Source: Rachycentron canadum
Lineage: Eukaryota > Chordata > Actinopteri > Carangiformes > Rachycentridae
Length of the DNA: 64,000 bases
NCBI GenBank assembly: GCA_038496675.1
Contig: CM076659.1
Location: 19,460,637 to 19,524,636 of the forward strand
Direction: 5' to 3'
Of the stretch, positions 1 through 14,118 are shown in pieces; position 1 is the stretch's first letter; each line of letters begins with the position of its first letter. A program made the translations under genes and the position numbers. The notes under the pieces are model-generated. The model searched no databases. It was not told the origin of the DNA and saw nothing but the letters and a program-made list of their open reading frames with translations.

Positions 1-929
1 ATTACTTCATTATTTCTACACTGATGAGATATACCGAAGGTGTCTCTGTGTCCCAGCAGAAACCATACACATTATTTTTATCTCAAACACTTACTGCATG
101 TATAACTAAAGCCCAGTGCTGAGATTGCTTGTTTTCTGGTGTCCCACTTAGTTTTCATTCAGTAAGAAACAAAACAATTCCTTTCCTGTTTCTCACTGAA
201 TGACTCTGAATTACTACATTTGCATCAGTGTTGGCTCGCGGAAGGATTTTCCACGACAGGAAATTGTCAAGACCCCCCCAGAGTCACTCTCTCTGGTTTA
301 GTGGCCGAATATTGTTGTTGAGCTCTGAGAAAATAAAGTACACAGTAAGAGGCTTATCTGATGAATTTCCCTCTACTTTGGGTCCCATGATCCAATACTA
401 TAAGCTTAAAGCCCTCCCCTCGGCTCCACTAGATTAATTTTACACAAAAACAAATCTAACTTTTTACTCCCTGTTCAATTCTTCTTGTGGATTATTCATT
501 GTTTCGTACTGTATAGTTTGTTTTTATTAGTATAAATGTGTACATTTATTTACATTTATTTTCCCCTTGTATCCCATTATGAAATGTTTTATATATCTAT
601 TGCAATGCAGTGGCAAGATAATGTAGAGTTGCTGGTGGATTATGATTTCTGTTTGGGGGATGGGGAGATAAGAAGGAAATCATTAAAATATGTACTATAA
701 TAATATTGTGTGTTAAATGAATGCCTGGTTTGTTTAATAATATATCACACATGCACCCACAGAGAAAAAAATAATAGCACTGATGCTAATGTGGGGCAAT
801 TCCTTCTAACTATCTGTACATTTTGGTGGAGTAAGACAAAGAAAAACTGCTTCATTGCAGTTTTTTGGCGAGCAGATGTATTCCAACTTGTGAATTTATT
901 CGTGGTTTAGGAGTTGTGTTGTACATACA

Positions 930-1140
930 AATAGCTGAAAAATTAGAAGAAACACCAACACGTATGTAGTAAGGTGTTGGTCGACCATGAGCCTCTTGAA
1001 CAGCTTCAGTGCTCCTTTTCATAAAAAGTCTGGATCTCTGCTAGAGGTACAAAACAACATTCTCTCAAAGGATATTCCCTTACTTTGTGTTTTGCTGATG
1101 GTGATTCAGATTTTGTGAAATCCTTAATATCTTTAGCAGC
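930..1140. repeat. Degenerate interspersed repeat, DNA-transposon-like
   Basis: The stretch resembles a dispersed teleost element that I recognise by its wording around positions 985-1,120. It is too decayed for me to name a family or find its ends. The frame starting at the ATG near 988 stays open only briefly and is not a gene. Confidence 0.35.
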
Positions 1141-3899
1141 TATTAACATGTGAAATTAACAATCTGATATATTAATGCAGATGCTAGCTGTGTTAGCGAA
1201 CCATAGAACTAGTCAGCAAATTAGACTATTTTAACTTGAATTATAAAAACAGCGAGACGTGTTGTTGGAAATGCTTTATTTTGTGTTTCACGCACCCTGC
1301 CTTTGGTCTGTGCTGCACTTTGGTGGAATTCAGCCATTGCTATCGACTTACTGCATCATGAAGAGGCATGCAACTCTGCAGGAGGTACGTGCAGTTTATT
1401 CACAAAAATGTATTTAATGTATAATCATTTTTAAATGGCAAATGGCAATAAACAAGCTCCGTAGATAGATAGATAATTTAACACCTAAATCATACACTGT
1501 AAAATAAACACTTGACCTAATTTAATGTATTCAGTTCAGAGATGGAAATTTATTCACGACGCTAACATTTACATCTGATTTACATGTGATGATTACACAT
1601 GATAATGTGCTCTTTCATAAATGCAGATAGAACCCATACAGCCATGCTTATATGCATATGTCCTCATAATGTCAAAAAAGGCTCACAAGAAACTGCCGTA
1701 GAAAGAAAAAAAAAGCACAATTTATAATACTGTAATTACTGTTCATTTTGCTTTCATTCGTTTTCTGCAGATGTGTGACTGGTGTGTGATGCTTCCAGTA
1801 ACAATAAGGGAAAAAGCAAACCAGGATTCTCAATTGCTCACTTCATCGAATGTAATGAAAGCCAACAGGCCAGATAACACTGTACTGCTTTTTTTTTTTT
1901 TTTTTTGGGGGGGGGGGGTTATTCATCATCCTGTATGTAACCTGGCTCTTACTGTCTATTAATATTCTCATATTTGGTCATGCACAGACTGAGATGGTGG
2001 TTGGACCCTAAGAGACCCTGCAGATGGGACAGCTTGTGCCATACTGTGGGCCGTCACATCCAGACGGTAAAATGTCACAAAAATGTCAGGGGAAACCCAG
2101 TTGGCTTCATAGAAGATACTCCTCAGTGATACACCATTGAACAACACCAAAGAAAAGGCCAAACTCCCCTACACTCAAGTGCTATCACAGACTGCATATT
2201 GGCTCTGTGGCCATTAGTCAGACACTGGTGCAGTATTTTATTTGCCTGTTTTTCAGGACTGTGTATCACAATCAGACTTGTGTATTTATTGGACAGTACT
2301 GTACATTTATTGGGAAAAACAAAGCCATTGGCTGTAGATATTTAGATATTAGCATTGACAGAGGACTGCTCTTTGCAATCAGTCCATGGCTTTAAAGGGG
2401 TGTTAAATAATCCATGACCTTTATAGGACCAGTAGGAATTGCAACCAATTTGGCAGGACTCTCCTCCTCCTCCAAGTCTCTGGCACAGAACCAACCTCCA
2501 CCCCTCTGCCTCCCCTGAGCGACAGCAGCCTGCAACTGACACAAAAGCTGCATTTTCAAAAAGGGGACAAATACGCTCTGTGATGAGAGCAGAGATCCAG
2601 CACAAATGTCTCTCTCATAAGGATGCAAAGTATGGGAATAATAATAATGCTGGTGTAGACACCCCTTGTTTAGAAATTTATTTTAATGTATTTACACACT
2701 CAGAGTTTGAATAACAATTCCAAATAAACACGTACAATATGCAGGTGTAGGCAAAACCCCTCTAGGCTTATGTGGAAGTCTGCCCCTAAAAGTCAATAAG
2801 ACAAGTGTACAAACAACTGAAACAGTATGAGAGAAAATGAGGCTACATATATGCAATACTTTAAAGAAATTCTATTAACTGAAACAGAAAACAAACATAT
2901 TGACTGGCTTCAGTTTAATTAAAGGTAATGTACAACTGGGCAACATAATGGAAAAAGCAATCAGTTATGACAATAAGCAAAGAAAGTAAAGAAAGTAATA
3001 TGGTCTTAACAAAATAATAGCTGTGTCCCAAATATTAATTGTAAACTTCATATATCACATACTAATCATCCAATTGTTTTGGAGGCAGTATACAAAAAGA
3101 GCAGCGTGTCTTATAATTCTAATAAATTCCACTATGTGCAATACATGTCAATCAAACTACAACTTTATAATGACACTTCCAATTAAATTTCACAAACAGG
3201 CATCAGAATGTTTTCTTAAGATTTCGAGGAAGATTTGCTTGTTTTTTGTTTTGTTTTTTTTTGATCGATTGAGGGTCAGGGTTAGGCTTTGTTATCTAAG
3301 ATCTGTTTTGAGCTGATGTTTGACTATGACCTTAATTGTATTTATTTTTTCCAGGTGTGAGCTCAAGGTATAAAGTACAAGCAAATTTTGAAAATTGATT
3401 CTCGAAAGTGAGCTGACTGAAGTGAAGCACCACTCACTCAGCCGGACTAACCGGGAGCCTTTAGCAGTGGAGCTTGGCCGACTGGTGACTGAGACCACTG
3501 TTGTGATTCACAGTACATTACTTTCTCGTTAAAAAGGTTATTAAAATACCATGAAAGCCACAGAAACAATCATAACTGATAACTCTGTCATAAATAATGG
3601 GCTGCTAAGCTATTAACCTTATGTGCAGCACTTATGGGCTAGTTTTAGACAGAAATACTGACTGTTTGGATTAGCATGAGGTTGAAAATATTACAGATTA
3701 TGTACTGATGGACCTTTGCAGAGCACTCAAAAAAAGTGAATGAACTAAACAGTGATCATCCATCAGCAGCATTCAAAAATCAGCTGTATTAAGTCTGTAT
3801 TCTGTCTGCGTTTGACTGCACTCCACTCACACTACATACTAAAATACTGCTTAGCATTAGTTTGTTGTACAGACATAAGAAATGTAAATCTGCAACTAA

Positions 3900-4335
3900 G
3901 CCAACTGCTCTTTGAGGCTGTATAGTTAAATGCTAACATCCATATGCTAACATGACTATAATATTTTTTTACTGTGGTCACCATCTTGATTTAGCATGTC
4001 TAAAATCACAGATTACAACCAGGGCAAGTGGGTATATCATTGATTTTTTTGGGGTATTTGGACATAAACTAGTAAAAACTGCTGGATGGCGCTCAGATTA
4101 CCAAAGTGTTTATAGTTCATCATGAGGGCACCACGACTATCTGTTCCAAGTTTCATGGGAATCCATTGAAAAACACAAATGGCAACGTCTTAGTAGACTA
4201 GAGGAAAAGTTAATTCCACAGCAATCCACTGAGCAATCTTTGAGATATTTCAGTCTAAACCACTATGGAGGACTAACTGACTGACAGAGCAACAGACAGA
4301 CCTCCCTATATCAGCAAGTATAGTTAAAAAATTGA
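3900..4335 (+). repeat. Old dispersed teleost repeat remnant
   Basis: The text from the TGCTAACAT repeats near 3,930, through the 'gatggcgct' and 'tttcatgggaatcca' stretches, to the ACTGACTGACAGA run near 4,275 follows the order of a very common fish interspersed repeat. It is diverged and has an insertion near 4,190-4,230. I did not find inverted termini and cannot name the family. Confidence 0.5.
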
Positions 4336-4689
4336 TACAACCTTGATACTCCTACACTGACATTCAACATTTCTGTTTGAAAATTTGAAAGGCTTACAAA
4401 TGTAAGCAACTGAAGTGATTGTTGAAGACTGCAATTAAATTGTTTTCATTTTGTGCACAGTAATCCAAAACATGCACATCCTGATTCTCTACTAAAGCTT
4501 GAACTAGTCTATTTAAATTGCGGACATGTCTGCAAAACATCTTCTATATGGATTTGACTGTCAAATCCAACAACCCTGGACCTTAATTAGCAACAATAAT
4601 CATCAGTAAATAATCTCAGCTGCTTGAACAACAAACTCACATCTGCCCTACAGACTTTATTTCCGTTGAAACAGTGAAGATTAGGACCC

Positions 4690-4960
4690 GACACCTTTGT
4701 GTGCTGTGAGTTTGGAGAGTTAGGAGCTCATCCCAGCGGCATTTGTTGATTAGCATGTGAGCCAACTGGATTCTCCCTCATTATCTAACGAGCTAATTAC
4801 AAACTAATTATTTCAAGGGAGCTAGGTTAGTGCATCAACTTTGCAAAGTTGCGAAATTGATAGAGACAATGCAGCAGTGAGGGGCAATCATTATAATTGA
4901 TTGTGTAGCTGTTCGTATAGTTGAGAGACAAAGCAAATTTGAACCTCAGGAAAACTGGCA
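4690..4960. promoter_or_regulatory. Candidate conserved enhancer between the left flank and DUSP19
   Basis: This is a repeat-free stretch with normal complexity and a dense set of transcription-factor-like words. It has two TAATTA homeodomain cores (4,794-4,799 and 4,805-4,810), a TGATTAGCAT site near 4,748, and a perfect 14-bp palindrome AACTTTGCAAAGTT at 4,837-4,850. That contrasts with the repeat-laden sequence around it. The regulatory role is an inference from composition; it has no coding potential. Confidence 0.3.
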
Positions 4961-5148
4961 TGTCTTAAATTAGAAAAAAATCTATGCTGTGAAGAAAATA
5001 AATGCCCCGAAACTTGCAAATCTGATAAGAAACCCGTTTCTTAATAGTTTGAATTAGTTTTTCACTCACTAAATGTATTTTAGAGAAAAGATACTAAAGC
5101 TTATAAATAACACACTCAACCCATTTGAGGGCAGACAGTGTAAATGTC

Positions 5149-5154
5149 TTTATT
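5149..5154 (-). terminator. Polyadenylation signal of DUSP19
   Basis: AATAAA on the minus strand lies 299 bp past the DUSP19 stop codon. It is followed on the minus strand by a G/T-rich stretch (plus positions 5,105-5,130), as expected for a cleavage site. The DUSP19 3' UTR would then run from 5,452 down to about 5,130. Confidence 0.6.
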
Positions 5155-5452
5155 AGGAATGAATAAAACAAATTCCAATGTTATAAGAAAATAATTTCAC
5201 ATAAAAAAAAAAAATTTCAATATCCTCTGTACTGAGATTTGATGAGAGCATTCATCTACATTTCCATCATCATAACAACATCAACATTACAATCTCCAAA
5301 GAAAAAAACCATGAAAGAGAATTTAAGAAAAACATTTTATATAGGACAAAAAGCCACCCTAAGGCTCTTCTGCGTTTGGCACGACATTAAGATCTGGGTG
5401 TTACAGTCCTTTAAGGCTGTGCTTTTAAGCTGAAAATTAGATTTGCAGTCCC

Positions 5453-7609
5453 TTATGGTTTGTAGCTCTGCAGTTGCTGGTAGAAACCAGGGTTGGGTCG
5501 AATTGAGGGCCTTGCCAGCTTCACCTGGCTGTACGCGTCATCAAATGGCAGCCCCTCCCTCAACATCAGGTAGCCAATTGCAATGGAGGAAGAGCGTGAG
5601 ACTCCGGCATTGCAGTGCACCAGCGCCACACCACCCTGTGGAAGGCAAAGATGAGTAACTTTGTACTTACAGCAGATTAACATAAATTAGCTGCTTTTGT
5701 TGTGTTATGTATTTGTAGCATTTCATTGCTAAGTGAAAAAAAAAAAAGTGTGCAGCTCTTACAAAACATTGATTGTATCAGTGTTAGTGCTGGATGTTAT
5801 TTTGATTTGAAGGTTCCATATTTTATATTTTTCCTGTGTTTTATCCATAAGAAGATATATTTGTGGTTTTAGGAACCAAAAAACATTCAATGTAGTTTTA
5901 CATCTCCTCTCTCAGGCTTCTTTCGGGAGCTCCAGATCAGGTCGAGGCTGGTTTTAAGGCTAAGTCTTAACTATATGGGACCTTTAACCGCCAGCGCAGT
6001 CTGTAGTTTCTTTCACATATTGGACCATATTGTTGGTGTCCGAAATGATCTATATTCTCAATCTGGAACTACACATCACAGGCTGATATGAATGTGTATT
6101 CCCATTTGGCTGTTCGTAATTATAGTTTAAATGATATGATGTGAACATGACTTGTCATAAAACAGAACAGGTCAAAGACTGAAAACACATTCAAGTACAC
6201 GTGTTAGGAAAAACAGATGGTTTGATTGAACTTCAAATCATGTTCCCCATGAAATGTTGCAACTAAATAATAACAAACTGAATAGGAAACCAGATTAAAA
6301 GGGTAAGTTCACCTTAATTACTTAAATATCTTCCTAGTTCAATTTTATCTGCTAAGATTTCTGCTGCCACTTTGAGGTAAAGGGATTTACATTTGTTGTG
6401 CTCAAAACAGTAAAAAGTCTCTGCAATGCCTTGGTTACTGTAGTTATTTCACAGGCCTCACTGTGAGCAGCAGTCACGACAGCAGAGACGACTCTCTACA
6501 GAAAGAAATGCTTGAAAACTGCTTTTTGAATTATAATGTGCAATACTTGACCAGCACAAACAAAATTATCTTGAACTCCACAGTACTGGGATTGTAGCAT
6601 CAGTTCAGAACATGTCTAAACACTGAATCGTCAACAAGGCCAGACAACACTGCTGTTTGTAGTGGTAGAGTGTGGTGTTCACCGTGTTGACATGACATCA
6701 GCTCAGCAAAAATCACAGCTTCAAGAGTCATTTCGCTGCCTTTTTGCTCATGAAAATCTGCAATTTCCGACTTTACAACGTCTCTGAAAGCGGCGTTAGA
6801 CAGAGCCTGTAGAGCAAGAATAAATCTGTCTGTGGCTGCATGGGTGCGTGTGAGTGTGTGTCAAAATTTGTGATATGATTAATATTAATGTTGATGTAAT
6901 TATTTTACTGCCTAGAGTGCCTGGCTGGAAATAAACTTTTAAAATTCCAGCCACATCTTTAGACAATGCGTGCAGGCCCACGGCTCAGCGCTGAAGCTCG
7001 GGCGTATTGACACATTTGTCTCTTTTATTCAACATGGAGCTTCCACATCACAGAATACAGTCTCTTCTCAGAATGAAATGGCGCGGAGCAGAGACTGTAA
7101 GCACATTTTGGATTTTACATGTCAATCTGTGCCCATTGAGGGACACAAAATTCAAGTAGGCTGAATACACATACAGCACTTTGGAAGCTATAATTGACAT
7201 GTTATCACTGCTTCCTTCTCAAGATATATGAGATATAAATGAATCACATTCAGAGACTGATAGTCTTTTATACGTTTCTATCAATCAAACTGTTTCCTCT
7301 GCTGCTTTGTTATATTTGTGCTGGTGTCTGCAGTCAGCAATGTTACATATCAGGTCTTGTTTTCCTTCTTCTAGAGAAAAAAAAAATCATAAAACTTCTG
7401 CAGACTGAAAATTGCCTGAGCTAGATAATCCATCACAGCAAACATGGAGACTTAATTTGGTTTTGTCAGAGTTTCTTGTTTTGCTGTTATTTCATTGCGC
7501 TCGAGTTGAGTGTTTTCATATCAGTGCTCACATCACATTATGTTCTGCTTACGGTCAATCTCTAGACACACACACACACACACACACAAACATACATGCG
7601 CACACACGC

Positions 7610-7680
<71 letters not shown>

Positions 7681-10600
7681 AAGAAATACCAGGAAATAAA
7701 ATCTCTTTAAAAAGTATTGCATGCAGCACATGAACGGAAAAACTAAAGTGTAAGCAGACAACATTTTGACTTTCAACATTAAATGACCCCAGCGTGGTCT
7801 TTTAATAGGTATTCTGACCACCTACCTTGTCTTTGTGCTGAGTTCCAGATAACTGTCTGCTAGATGTGTGTAAATGCATCACAGTCAGGTAGCAGAATAG
7901 CTGTGTGTGCACACTGACATGTTAAATTAGCCGTCAGATATAAAAGCAGGCATTTTCAGGCTGCAGGCTGCCTCCTGAGAGAAACCAGTTCCAGAAATGT
8001 TTAAATAGATTTGATGCACTTTTTACCAGGTAAAGCCATGAAGTGCTATTGTGGGTGTTCATCTGTGTCTTACATTTATGTCTCTGCATGTGTCAGATGG
8101 AAAATGTACTATTACTAAAGTAGAATTTGAAGATATTTGTATTTGACTTTAATATATCAGTCGCATTCTACTTTATACTTCTACTTCACTACATTTGCTC
8201 CATTTGAAAAGTTCTTTGAGGTAACATTCAACATCACAATACTACTTTATGTCAATGATTTAAATACATTGTACACCTGCTCTTGAGCTTGATCTATGAA
8301 GGAGCTGCATTCCCCCAGATATGAAGTGATGTCGGTGTCTGGGAGGTCCAGGATCTGGAGCGTCTTATACACCAGCTGATCTGGGAACAGGTTATTGACT
8401 CCATAGGCCACATTTAGCACATGTGTCACCTGAAAGACAAAAGGGGGGATGGGGAGACTCCTTGAGCAGATGACCCTTGAGAATTGACTTGTTTTAAAGG
8501 CTGTTTTTGCTTCAGCAGTAGAGAGAGAGACAGAGAGACGTACTCTGTCTGTCAGCCATATCGATGACATGACACCTGAACGTGACTGAGAGTGTGAGGA
8601 CAGAAAGAAAAAAGAAGGCTGACAGGCACGGGGGGAAGAAAGATGAAGAGGAAAGAGTGAGGGAGAGAGGGAAAATGGGAAAGAAGACAGATGGCTCTGA
8701 TTCATTATGCAGTATCTGTCTACTCTCACTTAAATTTAGCTTACCTCAGAGGGCAGAGTCCTCCCCCCCTCTACATCTTAACATCGTTCTGATGTGTCCT
8801 GCCTTTGGACTGCTTGTAACATCTAACAATGAATTGATCCTATTGTACTAACACCTATTGTGTGAATACAAACCCTTGTGTTTCTTGCTCCTCTGTGCCA
8901 CAGAGCTCCATTTGTTGGACCCAGTGGCCAATGTTCTTTTATTGTCGTGTGTCGATCCCACCTGTGCTGTCCTGCTGTCAGAATTACTCATGAGAGAACC
9001 AAATATGTATTAATCCACTGAAAATAGATCCCGACAAATGTTTGAGCAACGTTAATTTAAAACTATGCCCAGCTGTAAGGAAATGACTGTCCTGTAAATA
9101 AAAACTATACTGTATATTTGTGAGCCGTTCTTAAAGATTCACAACAATAAAAATATAGAATAACAGCACTTTAATGGGAAAACAGGATGGTACACAACAT
9201 AGTTACTCAGTAATTGAATGTGTGTACATGCAGACCAGCGTCCTGGTTACAATCAGGCTTGGAATAAAATGTCAATCTGACTTCTGACTTCCGCATTGCA
9301 GATGACGCATTTTTTTTTTGTTGCTCTTTTCATCCATTACTAAAGATTAGATGGAGAAGCTACATCCAGCAGAGTGGCAAATGCAGCTGAGTTAAGGCAG
9401 CCAGAAACCAAACTGGGTTTACACTCAAATGTTAAGGTAAGTCAGCCGACGCAGAAATGTGTATATGATGTGTTTAACGTGTGGATGAGTCAAACTCAAA
9501 GTAGCACTGATGCAGAAGATCGAAACCTGGATAATATAAGAATGCACACAAGGAGAAGAATAACCAGATTTCTTCTGTTCCATGTAAACGTCATATCCCA
9601 AATATGATAAAACTCAAATAACAACTAAAAACTGATATGAATGTGCACATAAATGCCTTCATTGTGCTCTGGCTGTCTAGATTAGAAATTTAATTTCCTA
9701 AAGTGTGCTTTTTTGGTCCAATACTATGAAATCTCTGTAAATGTTTTACTAGTAAGAGCAGGTTTTTATAAAGTGTCCTGCTGTCACGTCTCGTGAGCTT
9801 TAACAGCTCCCTAGGAACTTCTGGTTGCTTTGGTTATTAGGCAGTCAAGGTTTCATCCCAGAAACAGGAAGTGAAGGTATTTGTAATCTCTCCAATTTAT
9901 CATCCAGAGACTGCACAGGCAGCAATATGCTTGTGCCTGGGAGCAGCCACTGCAGAGAGGAGTAGTCACATTTCTCTGACGTGGAGAAGCAGTGCAGAGA
10001 CCTACTGTAATCATTTACTCCCTCTACTGAGCTAAACTGTCACTGCATGAGTCATGAAGCTCCTCTGGCTGTTGGCTGGTTGCTGACCTGCAGGAAAGGC
10101 ACACCTACGCGGCTGCCTCTAATCTCATGTCACTACACATACGATCACAGCAAGGCAAGGGCATGCCCGCTCTATTGATCCCTCTGTACTGACCTTATGT
10201 CTCTGCAGGGTGTCAATGTCGTGGGCTGCATCCTGAGAAGCTGAAAAGACAGAGACGACTCGATGAGAAGACACAAGGGCATGCCTCTGCTTTGCAAAAA
10301 TGTTACTATTAAAAGCTTCCTTTATATGAGGGAAACAAAATCCACCACTTCAGATTTTACACTATATACTACTTCATTCATCTGCACAGTACTATCAGTG
10401 TTGATGATGGCGATGCTGTGGTTCCTAATTAGAACAGGAGTGAAGAGCCAGTAGTTGATTGACTGATTAGCAAGTTTGATAACTGATTAATCCTTTAAAT
10501 TATTTATCAAAGCAAGAACATTCACTTGTTCCAGCTTCTAAAATGTTTAGATTTGCTGAGTGAATTTATTTTTATATAATTTTTACATCATTAGGGCAGT

Positions 10601-10968
10601 ACAGTGGTATAGTGGTTATCACTGTCACCTCTCAGCAAGAAGGTTGTGGGTTCGGACCCTAGGGCCTGTCTGTGCGGAGTTTGCATCTTCTTCTTGTGTC
10701 TGTCTGGGACCAGTCCAAAGACATGTGCATGAGGTTAATTGGTGACTCTAAATTGCCGGTAGGTGTAAATGCGAGTGCAACTTTTGTATATGTGGCAGAA
10801 CAATCCTGAGTCAAACTCAGTTATTGTGGACATAATAATTTGTTACTTATAAATACAGTTGTTAAATACAGTCATTTTGGGGGTGCCTGTCCTGGTAGCC
10901 GAGATCAAATGCTGCCTTGTCCATTTGCAGTATGCCATACCCTCTCTCATTCTCTCTCCCTGAGCTTT

Positions 10969-11015
<47 letters not shown>

Positions 11016-14000
11016 CTCTCTCTCTCACGGCATCCATCACAATAAAGACAAAAAAAGCTGCAAAAAATAAGTTAAGAAAAAAAATTCAGTGGTGTAAAAC
11101 TTCAGCAGCAGAAGGCAAAATCCGCAAGATATCAGCACCTATATCACTTAGTAAGAAACCCCTCACTGAACAGCTGCAACACCAAAAAGTGAAGATATCA
11201 GTCAGCGGAAACCAACAGGAAAATGGCTTAAAGCTACAGGAAAAGCAGACAGAGGAATCAAATGATTTGTAGAGTAGCACAAGAGTATAGGCTTAAAAAA
11301 ACTGCTGAAATAAACATCCAATGTTATCTACAGCTGCAGAGAAGGAATCTTATGATTTTCGTGAGAAGAGGGAGCAAAGGCATTTTTCTTGACAACAGCC
11401 TTTATAACAGCAAGAGTTTGAATGACTAATGCAGTGGGTCAAAGACTAATGGAGGAAATAAAATGAGAGGACTGTACAGCAAGCCAGTCTGAATGTCTGT
11501 GTCAGCTGAGAAAGGTAGATAATCATTGAAGGAGACAGTTAAAACAGAATAAGCAACAGTCTCTTTCGATTTGTCAAATAACTCCTCATGAAGACAGGAG
11601 AGGTAGCCTTAAATAGCAGGAGCTGGATAATTATGTGAAAGAGGCATATGGGCAGGAAACAAGAGTATGATCGTGGGGCTTCCTCCAGATTTCCACAGTG
11701 GATACTCTGCGGCAGTTCACTGCCTTCTAAAGCAGAAAATATGCACTCATCGCTTGAGCCAAGCCACTCTCTCATAATGCCAAATTCATGGGGTTTAGAC
11801 GTAAATCTAAATCCAAAGGATAGAGCGTCTTTGGAAATAAGCCAGCTCCAGCACATACGCCTCATCAGTGTCAGGGGAAAAGATTTGAACTGACACATCT
11901 GTGAAATGATGCAAGAATGCCAGGATTTTTTAAAATATAAATATGACATCAGACCAAATTCAGTCTGCTAAACAAAACACAGAAGAAGCCATCATTTTTC
12001 TTCTGGTCACAAATGTTTTAATTTTGTTTTCAATACTTTATCACTTTATAGTTATGTCTATCAGTTTGGTTTAGATTAATGTGACATCTGCACTGTGGGC
12101 CCATCTGTACTGATTATATTTATGTGCATGTCAAAATAATAATCATCACTGGAATGGTAAAATATTGTACTGTGAATACAATAGCTATTTAAAGGTCCCA
12201 TATTATATAGAGATATATGTCCATGTCTTCTTTGATTATAAATCAGGTCTGGGTTCCATATTAATTCTGTTAAAGTCTCAAAGGTCTCAGTCCACAGAGA
12301 AATGCCCACAGCCTGTTTTCAGAAACTGAGTCTTAAAACCAGCCGTCAGGACTTCTGTACCTTTGTGATGTCACAATAAAGCAGTCACTGCGCTCAGCCC
12401 CGCCCACCTGGACCCACCATCCACCCTTGTAGGATTTGGTGTCTCTGAGTGTTTACCTGAGATCTGCTTTATTTTCATTCAATTACTCAGAAAACGATGA
12501 TGAATCTATTATTACTAGAGCTCAAGAGAGAAGCCTGAGAGGAGATGTAAAATTATATGGAGATGGTTTTCGTACTTAAAACCACAAATATATCTTGTTA
12601 TGGTCAACACTTAAAATAAAACACTGAAAAAGGCAAAAATATGGGACCTTTAAACACACCTGTCTTAAAGGACATGCATACATTATATGACAGCTGTGAC
12701 AAGAGCATCCGACAAAATGCTGCTTGCCAAGTTGAATGATTGTCTGAAATGGGCTCTTTCCAATGGCAGACTGTCTGTGAATCACAAAGACAAACAGCAT
12801 TGGAGAAACTTGTCAGTATGAGGTAGTTTACTGAAAACCTCTCAAAGAGATGATCCCGTAAGGTGTCATAACAAGCTGATGTCACCGTGGATGTGGTGCA
12901 AGTTACCCAAAGAATAGGTGGAGCTTTTCCAGAGAATGATTAGCTCATTTAGCAGTTTGTTGCGGTTACATCAGGAGTGAAGTACTAACCCATGTAATAT
13001 TTCATTGATCTCTTCTAAGAAATTCTGCCTTTGATTCTCTCCAGCAGTGCGGGAAAAACACAGCATTAGCTACAGAAGTGAACGCCCCCCCAGAACTGGG
13101 AGGGGATTCAATGTCAGGCCCAAGGACACTTCAGCAGGACACATGCTGACATGTAGGGGGTGTCAGCCCATGTCCTCCTCCTGCACTGCAAATCACCATG
13201 CTTCCTGAGACGAATTTAAACTATGACATTGATTTATTTGTTATTAGGAATTTATTAATCTATTATTAGCGCTAAAACAATGACCCAGTGCCATTGTGGA
13301 CTGGAATAATGATGCGATTGAGACTATGAAACTACTATTGTTGGGAAACTGAACACCTCACAAGCTCCACTGAGGCTTTCCCGCTGATACTGATACTGAG
13401 CAGCCATTGGCATGTCATAAAATCTGTTTGTGTAAAATGGGCATCAAGAGTGAAGTTAGTTAGTTCAAACAAAACGCTATTGGAGATGTATTGTTATTAT
13501 TATTAGCTGGTAGTCGCGGCAGAATAGTAGTAGCAGTTTTAACAGTTGTAGAAACAGCAGCAGTAGCGATGTGGTGAAACCATACTGTTTAGAAAAGTGG
13601 ATGCAGACTCCAGGGCTGAAAGGTGAAGCCAATGCTGAAAGAGCTTTAAACCTGTATTCTATCTAATGACCATCAGGGGGCAACTCCACTGGTTGCGAAA
13701 AGAAGTGAAATGTGAAAATGCCCCTATTTATCACTTGATTATTACCTCAGTAAATGTTTTCCTAATGAGTTTATGATCTCAGTTACTAGTTTCAAGTCTT
13801 CTATAATACAACATTAGGTTCATTTTTTTAATCGATGGTCCCATTTAGCGGAGAGTAGACCATAAACCAGGTTATGTCTTAGGGCGTGGCTACCGTGTGA
13901 TTGAAGCTCACACTTGGCGACCTGCCTGACATTAGGATAGAGTACGGAGCAGGTCAGATCCATCCCTCACTCCTCCTCAGCTCCATCTTTTCCAAATATG

Positions 14001-14070
14001 GTTTCTTCTGGTTTTAAAAAAAAATGGGTGAGGTCACGGTGGGTTGACACATGGGTGGAAGGTCTAGAAA

Positions 14071-14118
<48 letters not shown>

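Larger units (their letters stand above)
1..5130. other. Intergenic region left of DUSP19, no gene recognised
   Basis: I found no exon chain here. The open frames are short, begin anywhere and lack flanking splice signals. The region holds repeat remnants around 930-1,140 and 3,900-4,330, a T/G homopolymer tract near 1,890-1,918, and a repeat-free, motif-rich block at 4,690-4,960 that is listed separately. In human the next gene on this side of DUSP19 is NUP35; I see no NUP35 exon, so it would lie further left if the order is kept. Confidence 0.6.

Noticed and set aside
1260..1400. A possible exon ending in CAGGAG|GTACGT near 1,384
   Set aside because: A single donor-like site without a matching acceptor, conserved frame or neighbouring exon.
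7412..7821. Open frames of 66-95 residues with Thr-His or Cys-Val runs
   Set aside because: They are translations of the CA microsatellite at 7,565-7,678, with no splice signals or similarity.
10592..10680. Possible tRNA gene, since A-box and B-box-like words are present
   Set aside because: No cloverleaf or anticodon arm can be drawn, and the tail matches a dispersed fish SINE-like repeat.
11539..11949. A 136-residue open frame on the minus strand and its plus-strand shadow
   Set aside because: No recognised motif, no splice-site pairing with DUSP19 exons, and composition like the surrounding intron.
14071..14118. Regular short repeats that might suggest an array
   Set aside because: These are simple TAG trinucleotides without spacers, so a microsatellite and not a CRISPR array; the genome is a vertebrate's.
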